A DNA stretch of 21,051 nt from Pseudomonadota bacterium (lineage in GTDB: Bacteria > Pseudomonadota > Gammaproteobacteria > Xanthomonadales > Xanthomonadaceae): the NCBI GenBank assembly GCA_023393895.1, contig JAEXBT010000119.1:1-21051 (forward strand), given 5' to 3'. Under the pieces are notes generated by a model that did no database searches, was not told where the DNA came from, and worked only from the letters and a program-made list of their open reading frames with translations. The translations under genes and the position numbers were made by a program. This document shows positions 14,878 through 21,051 of this stretch, in pieces. Each line of letters opens with the position of its first letter. The stretch's first letter is position 1.

Positions 14878-17408
14878 GCCGCGCCTTGAGATGCCTTGAT
14901 GATGGCCCGATACGCGTCGGCGCGCTCAAAGGCATCGTCATTGATGCTCCACAGCCGGCCCTCGCCCGGGATTTCAACGTCCCCAAGCAGCTCGCCGATC
15001 CCGGCGCTGAGCTGCTGGACGAACCTCAGCTCCTCCGGCTTGCGGTGATCGTTCAGCACCCAGGCGATCTTCTGCCAGTCCTCAAAGAAATATTCCTGCA
15101 GCAGCGGCAGTACCTGCTTGCGGAACACGCCGGCCAGCCCCTCGAGCGTCGGCGAGGACACCACGGGCATGAAGTACGCATGGCCGAGCATATAGTCGCG
15201 TCCGAGCAGCACTTCAATGCGGCGGTTCATCGAGTCAAGCAGCGCGTCCAGGGCAATGCCTTCCACTCTGGCGTCCTGCAGCGCGCTGGAGTCCGGGAGC
15301 ATTTCCACGAACTCGAAGCGGCGACGCAGCGCCACGTCCAATCCGGCCAGAGACCTGTCGGCGGTGTTCATGGTGCCGATCAGGTGCACATTGGCGGGCA
15401 CGCTGAATCGCTCTTTGGAGTACGGCAGGGTGACTTCCAGCGCCTCCGGGGCGCCCGCCCGCTTGGAGGGTTCAATGAGGGTGATCAGCTCGCCGAAGAT
15501 GCGGGAGATGTTGCCGCGGTTGATCTCGTCGATGATCAGCACCCGGGCGTCGGGCTCCCGACTCGTGACTTCATTCTGCGCTTCTGTCGCCAGGAGCGAT
15601 GCCAGGCGATCCAGATTGATCGAGCCGGGCCTGAGCTCATACATGGTCATCTGGCTGAAACGGTTCTCCATCAGGTCACCGTAGGGCCGCGGCGGATCGT
15701 ACTGGCGCAACCAGCGGATCGGCCGTGCCTGCACGTAATGTTCCTGCTCGTCCTGTCCCATGTAGCGGTATGGACCGGTCACCTCGCCAATGGCCCGGAA
15801 TTTGAGGTTGCCATGGGTCACCACGACCAGGTCACCTTCCCTCATCCGCCGGACAAACTGGTCGAGCGCTGTGATCGTGTAGTCCGTGGATTTGGTTTCC
15901 GGCTCGATGGCCTTCACCCGCTCGACGATCTCCTGCCGCGAGGACACGCCGGTCAGGTCTGCCCCGGAGCCGAATCCCATCAGTGCGATGCCCTTCTCCA
16001 TGCACTCGTCGTAGATGTGCTGCTCGGTATTGGCGTCACCCAGCGAGATCTTCCAGATGCGCCGCCCGGAAATGTCGATACCCGGCCCCACTTCGGAAGC
16101 GACGATGCGACTTCGCGCCGCCTCGCAGATCTGCTTGAACACGCCGTCTTCAACCTCGTAACGCAGCTCCCCCGTCGCCTGGTCGGAACTGGCGCGGATG
16201 CCCTCCACGAAGTCCTCGTAGCTGAAGCTCTGGTGGAAAGTGACGAATCGGATGCGCTGCTCGGCAGCCAGCTCGTCATAACGCGCCTTCAGCGCCACCC
16301 GGTCGTGCAGGTGTTCTTCCTTGAACTCCGGGTCGAGGATTTCCAGCGCCTCGTTGACAGTGTGGTAGGTCTTCCCGGTGCCGGGGGGACCGCAGAGGAT
16401 CTTGTTGACAGGCATGGGTCGGTAATCCGATCGCTCTTCCCGGACAGCGGGAGGCGCGGTCGCGGCAACGGCAGAGGCCGCCGCCCGCGCCCCACCTTTC
16501 GGGAGATGGGTGATGGTGAATCCCTCGTCATCATCGGAGCGGATTTCGATGACGTCGCCGGGCTTTGCGTTGCGCTCCTTGAAGTAGCTCCCCAGCCGTG
16601 TGCGCAGCCGGCCGCTGTAGCCGTTGGGAGCCCGCACGTCGCTTTCGAACTCCAGGCCGGTGTCGGTCCGGAAGCGCAGGGGTTCCCCGGCGTCGGCATC
16701 GGTTTCGCCGCCCTGCACGCTTTCCGGGAAAGGCGCGCTGATCAGGTTGATGGGCAGGTAGCCGTTGCGCACCGCGCCCTCCGTCAGAGTGATGCGCAGC
16801 GGCGTCGACGTCACCCAGTCGCGCCACAGCCGCCGGCTGAAGCCGATTACCGATTCCCCGGCCTCGCGCTTGCGCGACGCCTGCTGGTACAGATCACTGA
16901 GCGGAATGGCGTGGTCGTTGAGGGCATGGCCGCAGAAGTGGAGCAGCGGCTTGCGTTGGAAGACGCAGGGAATGGGGTATTCCGCGCTGCGGTCCTGGTA
17001 GTGGAAGGCGACCTTCCAGCTGTACGAAGGCCCCAGCCGGCTCTGGTCCACCACTGCGAATGCACCGCGGCGCGCCGCCTCCGCGATCCGCACCACCTCC
17101 TCGCGCACGGCCTTGAACGCATCCTCGGCCGTATCCCCGAACTGGCGGTACCAGCCGTACTCGTCATCGTAGACCCGCGAGCTGTCGCCGGCCTTCGGCG
17201 CGGTGTCATTGCGCGAATAGATGCCGAACTTGAAGGCCGACCCGCCCCAGATGCTGCCGTACTGGTCGAGACCTGACTCCAGCCAGTTCGTGAAGCAATG
17301 CTTGTCGCCTGCCCTGGTGTACTCGTCCAGCGCCATGGTGCGCAGCCGCTCCAGCGGCCACTCGGCAAGGAACGCGTCCCACGCGGACTGGTCCTCTGAA
17401 AACGCCAT
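14874..17408 (-). CDS. mcrB: McrB-like AAA+ GTPase with inserted EVE-like domain
   Basis: An 844-residue protein. Residues 1-235 form a domain I do not recognise (SWKVAFHYQD, HFCGHALNDHAIPLSDLY). Residues about 240-303 look like a small beta-rich DNA-binding module (RLRTRLGSYFKERNAKPGDV). The AAA+ core starts at Walker A GPPGTGKT (340-347) and continues with FHQSFSYEDFVEGIR; Walker B is VLIIDEINRGNISRIFGE (623-640) and the McrB signature is GTMNTADRSLAGLDVALRRR (678-697). Between the two Walker motifs, residues about 447-572 (IWKISLGD, ALMGFGSGADL, REGDLVVVTHG, IGEVTGPYRY) resemble an EVE/PUA-like reader of modified bases. McrB forms GTP-driven rings that translocate DNA. ATG 17408 has AGGGGG 7 bases upstream. 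mcrC follows with a 4-bp overlap. Confidence 0.9.
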   Translation of the reverse strand: MAFSEDQSAWDAFLAEWPLERLRTMALDEYTRAGDKHCFTNWLESGLDQYGSIWGGSAFKFGIYSRNDTAPKAGDSSRVYDDEYGWYRQFGDTAEDAFKAVREEVVRIAEAARRGAFAVVDQSRLGPSYSWKVAFHYQDRSAEYPIPCVFQRKPLLHFCGHALNDHAIPLSDLYQQASRKREAGESVIGFSRRLWRDWVTSTPLRITLTEGAVRNGYLPINLISAPFPESVQGGETDADAGEPLRFRTDTGLEFESDVRAPNGYSGRLRTRLGSYFKERNAKPGDVIEIRSDDDEGFTITHLPKGGARAAASAVAATAPPAVREERSDYRPMPVNKILCGPPGTGKTYHTVNEALEILDPEFKEEHLHDRVALKARYDELAAEQRIRFVTFHQSFSYEDFVEGIRASSDQATGELRYEVEDGVFKQICEAARSRIVASEVGPGIDISGRRIWKISLGDANTEQHIYDECMEKGIALMGFGSGADLTGVSSRQEIVERVKAIEPETKSTDYTITALDQFVRRMREGDLVVVTHGNLKFRAIGEVTGPYRYMGQDEQEHYVQARPIRWLRQYDPPRPYGDLMENRFSQMTMYELRPGSINLDRLASLLATEAQNEVTSREPDARVLIIDEINRGNISRIFGELITLIEPSKRAGAPEALEVTLPYSKERFSVPANVHLIGTMNTADRSLAGLDVALRRRFEFVEMLPDSSALQDARVEGIALDALLDSMNRRIEVLLGRDYMLGHAYFMPVVSSPTLEGLAGVFRKQVLPLLQEYFFEDWQKIAWVLNDHRKPEELRFVQQLSAGIGELLGDVEIPGEGRLWSINDDAFERADAYRAIIKASQGAA

Positions 17409-17432
17409 TCCGGCTCCCCCTGTAATGCGTAA

Positions 17433-17699
17433 CTAGCGATTGACTTCAATCACGATGCCACCGAAGCGGGCTTCGTCGGCGCGGCAGGCGACACCATCAA
17501 TCCAGCAGTTGTGACTGTCATACGGTTCGCCGGTATCTGCGTAGTGGGCCGCGTACCCGCCGTCGAAGCCGACGTTGGAGAAGGCGAGCGGGCGCCCGTC
17601 GCCGGAACAGGCTCGGTCGGCGCAGTCGCTGCAGACATAGCGCGGGTAGCGGGATTGCGACTCGAGCGCCGCAGCGCAGATCGGACAGGCGTGGCTCAT
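17433..17699 (-). CDS. Small cysteine-rich (zinc-ribbon-like) protein in the restriction operon
   Basis: An 88-residue protein starting CPIC (Cys5, Cys8), followed by YPRYVCSDCADRAC (Cys23, Cys26, Cys31) and C-terminal cysteines at 65 and 72. CPIC plus CSDC can form a four-cysteine zinc ribbon. The rest (RPLAFSNVGFDGGYAAHYADTGEPYDSHNCWIDG) is a compact domain rich in Gly, Tyr and Asp that I do not recognise by name, though it looks conserved rather than random. Its ATG overlaps the hsdS stop (ATGA), and mcrB starts 24 bp later, so it is made with both systems. Possible roles are a DNA- or protein-binding adaptor or a restriction inhibitor; none can be shown. Confidence 0.75.
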   Translation of the reverse strand: MSHACPICAAALESQSRYPRYVCSDCADRACSGDGRPLAFSNVGFDGGYAAHYADTGEPYDSHNCWIDGVACRADEARFGGIVIEVNR

Positions 17700-18979
17700 G
17701 CGGTGGCGGCCTCGATTTCGCGCTCGGCTTCGGGCAGGCGGAGCTTGCCGGAGATCAGGCGGGGCAAGAGGGTGTCACGAAGATTGGCCAAGGTGCGAGC
17801 CTGCTGCTTTGCAACGACGACTCGCTCATACAGCGGCTGCGCCATCACACAGAACATGCGCGCAATCTCCGGAGGAGGAACCAACACACGAAACTCGTCG
17901 ATGTGCTTCTTTCCGAGATGGATGACCGTTGTCGCGGTTACGGTAGATTCCACTCGGGCGAGAAGCGGTGAGATCAGGTTCCTCACGAAGACCGATCCAT
18001 GCGGCTCGCGCGGATGAAACGCGCATACCCGCTGATTCAACCAGGCTTCGTCTCCGCCCCAAAGGTAGGCACGGAACTCGCCGTCCATCCCGACGATCAC
18101 ATCACCCGGTTGGATCAAGTATCCCTTGGGATGCTCTTCCGGTGTCCAGACGCCGGGCTCTTCGTTGCGCAAGTCCCTAATTCTCACCAACGGCCGCCCT
18201 ACACGGTCAGCATTGAAAAGAGCGGACTTGAACGGCGCTCCGTAGCGCACATCTGCAACGTCATAAATACTTCCGACTGCCCAGCTCCTCGGAATTCGAC
18301 CCAGCTCAGAATCCAAGAACTCGCTGGGGAACAGTGCGGCGGTGATGGGGTCCATGCTTTCGGGCTCGCGGCCTTCGGCTTTGGCGCGTACGGGGTCGAA
18401 GTCCACGAACCAGGACTTGAACAGGGCTTGGGCGATGGCTTCGAGGGTGGCGTTGGTTTGGTGCAGGTTATCGATGCGACCGTCAATCGCTCCAAGCGTT
18501 CCCGCGACATCATCCTGAAGGGCTCGCTCCGGCGTGGGAATTCTCAACGACTTGAGAACTGGAATACGGAGGTTGCTTACAGTGGAGCCGGTGCCTTCGT
18601 TCCAGGCAATCTGGTGCTGAACACCGGGCGACTGCAGGGCAAACAGAAGAAACTTTGGGTTCACGAGCCGGGGATTGGGTCTGAGCAAGACCTGTCTTTG
18701 GCCAAGACAACACTCCAGCCCTTCCGGAATCATGCAGACCTCCCCCATTGGCGCCTCACGTGTAATCACGATGTCGCCGGAAGTCGGAGTCGCGCGTCGA
18801 TTGCGTTGAGCGAAGTGTTCTGAATCGGTAAACGACGGCGCAGACAGATCAAGACGGCCATTTCGAATATTCTGGTTGCGCAGGACGATATGACCGGATT
18901 CAGTCCATGCAGGAGTGCTGTGAGGGCAGTCAACCACCAGCGAACAAAGCGACTCGAGTGGCCTGACTTCAGACGACAT
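17696..18979 (-). CDS. hsdS: Type I restriction-modification specificity subunit
   Basis: A 427-residue HsdS with two target-recognition domains. TRD1 is residues about 1-150. A conserved helical spacer follows (TLGAIDGRIDNLHQTNATLE, then ALFKSWFVDFDPVRAKAEG, about 161-203). TRD2 is about 225-385, starting at LGRIPRSWAVGSI, and the second helix ends ANLRDTLLPRLISGKLRL. The two TRDs read the two halves of a split DNA target. The start ATG 18979 lies inside the end of hsdM, an 11-bp overlap. By eye the TRD-coding stretches are less GC-rich than the neighbouring genes, as is common when TRDs are exchanged. The gene looks complete, with no phase-variable repeat tract. Confidence 0.93.
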   Translation of the reverse strand: MSSEVRPLESLCSLVVDCPHSTPAWTESGHIVLRNQNIRNGRLDLSAPSFTDSEHFAQRNRRATPTSGDIVITREAPMGEVCMIPEGLECCLGQRQVLLRPNPRLVNPKFLLFALQSPGVQHQIAWNEGTGSTVSNLRIPVLKSLRIPTPERALQDDVAGTLGAIDGRIDNLHQTNATLEAIAQALFKSWFVDFDPVRAKAEGREPESMDPITAALFPSEFLDSELGRIPRSWAVGSIYDVADVRYGAPFKSALFNADRVGRPLVRIRDLRNEEPGVWTPEEHPKGYLIQPGDVIVGMDGEFRAYLWGGDEAWLNQRVCAFHPREPHGSVFVRNLISPLLARVESTVTATTVIHLGKKHIDEFRVLVPPPEIARMFCVMAQPLYERVVVAKQQARTLANLRDTLLPRLISGKLRLPEAEREIEAATA

Positions 18980-20570
18980 AACCCAACGCTCCCAGTCTCT
19001 CGCGAATCACCGCATCCAGCTCGGCCCCTTTCGCCATCTGCTCGGCCAGCTCCGCAGTCAACCGTTCCATCTTCTCCGCGAACGCCTCGTCATCCTCCTC
19101 TTCTGCCACCGCTCCCACGTAGCGGCCCGGGGTAAGCACAAAACCATGCTTCTCCACGTCCTCCAGCGTGGCGCTGTAGCAGAAGCCCGGCTCGTCTTCG
19201 TATTCCTCGCCGTCGCTGAACTCAGTGCCGCGCCACCGGTGATACGCCTGCGCAATCCGCTGCAAGTCCTCGTCGGTGAATTCGATCTGTGTGCGGCTGA
19301 TGCGGCCGCTGGCCGCCTTGCGGGCGTCGATGAGAAGAATCTGCCCGCTGCGGTCCACGCTGCCGTTCTGTCCGGGCTTCTTGTCCCGGCTGAGGAACCA
19401 CAGGCAGGCGGGGATCTGGGTGTTGGAGAACAGCTGGCCCGGCAGGGCCACCATGCACTCGACCACGTCGTCCTGGACCATGCCGCGCCGGATCTCGCCC
19501 TCGCCGCTCTGCTGCGAGCTCATGGAGCCGTTGGCCAGCACGATGCCGGCGCGGCCGCGCGATGACAGCCGCGCAAGCATGTGCTGCAGCCAGGCGAAGT
19601 TGGCGTTGCCCTTCGGCGGGATGCCGTACACCCAGCGCGGGTCGTCGGCGAGCTTGTCGCCGCCCCAGTCGGAGATGTTGAATGGCGGGTTGGCCAGCAC
19701 GTAGTCGGCGCGCAGGGTCTTGTGCTGGTCGTTGCTGAAGGTGTCGCCGTAGGTGGTGCCCAGGTCACCGTGCAGGCCGTGCACGGCCAGGTTCATCAGC
19801 GCCAGGCGCCGGGTGGCGGCCATCATTTCCTGGCCATGGATGGCCAGGTCGCCCTTCTTCTTCAGCTTGGCGGCGTGGGCGTCCTTGAACTTCGCCGACT
19901 GCACGAACATGCCGCCCGAGCCGCAGGCCGGGTCGTAGATGGTGCCCTTGAACGGGGCGAGGATCTCCACCAGCAGGTTGACCACGCTCTTGGGCGTGTA
20001 GAACTCGCCGGCGCGCGCGCCTTCCTTGAGCGCGAACTGGCCGAGGAAGTACTCGTACACCTCGCCGAACACGTCGCGGCTGCCGTGCCGGTCCGGATCG
20101 AAGCTGAGCCTGGCCAGCAGCTGCATCAGCTCGCCAAGCTTGCCGGGCTCCAGCTCCAGGCGGGAGAACTCGCGGTACAGCACGCCCTTCAGGCTGGGGT
20201 TCTCGGCTTCGATCTCGCCCAGGGCCTTGTCCAGGCGCTGGGCCAGGTCCGGCGCGGCGGCCTGGGCCAGCAGCGTGTTGAAGTGCGCCTTCGGCGGCAC
20301 CCAGAACACATTGTCGGCGTCGTAGAAGGTCTTGTCCTGGGTGAACTGGGCGGCGATCTCCGCACGGCTGTCCGCATCGGGGATGTAGTACTCGCCCTTG
20401 GGGTCGGCCAGCCGCTTCCCGATCACCCGCCCCTGGGCATCGAACATGTCCGAGACGTACTTCAGGAACACCAGGCCGAGGACCGGGTACTTGTAGGTCG
20501 CCGCCGAGACGGAGCCGCGCAGTTTGTCGGCCGCTTCCCAGAGGGTGCGCTTGAATTCGTCGTTGGTCAT
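18969..20570 (-). CDS. hsdM: Type I restriction-modification DNA methyltransferase subunit
   Basis: A 533-residue N6-adenine methyltransferase. The HsdM N-terminal helical domain (TLWEAADKLRGS and KYPVLGLVFLKYVSDMFD, residues 9-44) precedes the catalytic domain with SAM-binding motif I DPACGSGGMF (213-222) and catalytic motif IV NPPF (294-297). GEFYTPKSVV (188-197) is the usual lead-in. The C-terminal helices (FAEKMERLTAELAEQM) probably contact HsdS. ATG 20570 follows AGGGGATG. It is the first gene of the five-gene operon to mcrC. No canonical promoter is evident upstream; an inverted repeat at 20675-20693 is the nearest symmetrical element. Confidence 0.95.
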   Translation of the reverse strand: MTNDEFKRTLWEAADKLRGSVSAATYKYPVLGLVFLKYVSDMFDAQGRVIGKRLADPKGEYYIPDADSRAEIAAQFTQDKTFYDADNVFWVPPKAHFNTLLAQAAAPDLAQRLDKALGEIEAENPSLKGVLYREFSRLELEPGKLGELMQLLARLSFDPDRHGSRDVFGEVYEYFLGQFALKEGARAGEFYTPKSVVNLLVEILAPFKGTIYDPACGSGGMFVQSAKFKDAHAAKLKKKGDLAIHGQEMMAATRRLALMNLAVHGLHGDLGTTYGDTFSNDQHKTLRADYVLANPPFNISDWGGDKLADDPRWVYGIPPKGNANFAWLQHMLARLSSRGRAGIVLANGSMSSQQSGEGEIRRGMVQDDVVECMVALPGQLFSNTQIPACLWFLSRDKKPGQNGSVDRSGQILLIDARKAASGRISRTQIEFTDEDLQRIAQAYHRWRGTEFSDGEEYEDEPGFCYSATLEDVEKHGFVLTPGRYVGAVAEEEDDEAFAEKMERLTAELAEQMAKGAELDAVIRERLGALGYVV

Positions 20571-20674
20571 TTCATCCCCTGCTGATCACGGCGATCTTCC
20601 CAGATCGCGTTCTCAGGTACTGATTCCGGACCGATCAGGCCAGCCCGGCATCTTCATCAACATAAGTCAGCAAC

Positions 20675-20693
20675 TCGCCTGGCTGGCAGGCGA
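20675..20693. repeat. Inverted repeat upstream of hsdM
   Basis: TCGCCTG and CAGGCGA are perfect 7-base arms around GCTGG, 105 bp before the hsdM start. It could be an operator for control of the restriction operon or a leader hairpin. No controller (C) protein is encoded in the window. Confidence 0.35.
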
Positions 20694-21006
20694 AGTATGA
20701 CGTCCTCCCGCTAACTCAGACCAGCGCAAGGGTGTCGTGGATCTTGCACCAGGACATTGCTTAGGTGCACCGGCCGCACATGGGCCGCCCCATCGGCGTG
20801 AATCACGGGCGCATCGTACACTCGCCCTTGGCTGAAGTGACGGGACTGCAGACGCCAATCTCACCCCTGCATTGCCTCTACCCCAGCCTGCCGTCAGGCT
20901 CCCAGATGACTTCAATTGGCGAGTGCTTTTTTTCACTTATCGGTTGCGGGGCTCTACTCCGGCGCTGGTCGTGGGACGACATCGAACCTTATCCCTTGGG
21001 CGTATC

Positions 21007-21046
21007 GGGGTACCAATGGGGGTACGAATCCGAGTTAACTCGCCAA
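21007..21046. repeat. Tandem 12-bp repeat and palindrome at the right edge
   Basis: GGGGTACCAATG (21007-21018) is followed directly by GGGGTACGAATC (21019-21030), two copies with two mismatches. Next comes a perfect 12-bp palindrome CGAGTTAACTCG (21031-21042). ACTCGCCAA (21038-21046) is the exact reverse complement of TTGGCGAGT at 20916-20924. Such stacked short repeats are seen at integrase binding or attachment regions of genomic islands, but no integrase is in the window, so this is only a suggestion. Confidence 0.4.
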
Positions 21047-21051
21047 AGCTC

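Larger units (their letters stand above)
20571..21051. other. Gene-free region upstream of hsdM
   Basis: No open frame here has recognisable domains or a good start. Visible elements are an inverted repeat TCGCCTG-GCTGG-CAGGCGA (20675-20693), a hairpin AGCCTG-CCGT-CAGGCT (20885-20900) without a T-run next to it, a T7 tract (20927-20933), and the repeats at 21007-21046. The hsdM promoter should lie in the first 150 bp, but I see no convincing -35/-10 pair. Confidence 0.5.

Noticed and set aside
14886..17276. Very long open frame on the plus strand, antisense to mcrB
   Set aside because: It mirrors the high-GC coding strand of mcrB, has no recognisable domain and no Shine-Dalgarno; McrB motifs on the other strand are unambiguous.
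19581..20585. Open frame antisense to hsdM
   Set aside because: A shadow of hsdM codon bias; no conserved motif is visible and the methyltransferase motifs prove the other strand.
20667..20936. Small open frame on the minus strand upstream of hsdM
   Set aside because: The composition is low-complexity Arg/Ser/Gly/Ala without any recognisable motif or ribosome binding site.
1..21051. CRISPR arrays, tRNA or rRNA genes, transposases
   Set aside because: No regularly spaced repeat array, cloverleaf, rRNA stretch or transposase motif was seen on either strand.

Overview
The window is high-GC DNA with tightly packed, translationally coupled genes. The best guess is a gammaproteobacterium of the Xanthomonadaceae/Lysobacter group. 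This is inferred from the BigR-type sulfur regulator with its cysteine pair, the thiol-redox gene set and the base composition; no rRNA, tRNA or housekeeping gene is present to confirm it.

Layout. (1) 1-1694 (+): the 3' part of a type I restriction R subunit (hsdR), cut by the window edge. (2) 1695-2256: a short repeat copy and a decayed isochorismatase-family pseudogene. (3) 2257-6959: a divergent BigR-type sulfide/sulfane-sulfur detoxification cluster. The leftward arm holds a persulfide dioxygenase, a two-gene YeeE/YedE transporter and a secreted DUF442 phosphatase-like protein. The rightward arm holds bigR, a TauE/SafE permease, a cytoplasmic DUF442 protein and a second persulfide dioxygenase. 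The 87-bp gap between the arms carries a promoter with consensus hexamers and an inverted repeat over the start region. (4) 6999-8989 (-): a sensor kinase and OmpR-family regulator pair. (5) 9142-13326 (+): a thiol-redox operon (dsbD, an Lgt-like/TlpA protein, a DsbG-like lipoprotein, an exported DsrE protein). A PmrA/QseB-type direct repeat lies in the gap between (4) and (5). (6) 13327-13596: a second, inverted copy of the repeat. (7) 13597-20570 (-): one operon, hsdM-hsdS-small Cys-rich protein-mcrB-mcrC, joining type I modification/specificity genes to a modification-dependent McrBC system. (8) 20571-21051: no gene; short repeats at the right edge.

How it fits together. Sulfide or persulfide should inactivate BigR through its two cysteines and open both arms, so that transporters move sulfur species and the dioxygenases oxidise persulfide. 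The dsb operon handles periplasmic thiols and may respond to the neighbouring two-component system. This roughly 11.6-kb sulfur/thiol block sits between hsdR and the hsdMS-mcrBC operon, with an inverted pair of short repeats just outside it. That suggests a cargo insertion or a rearrangement inside a defence island. All functions are read from motifs and gene order only.
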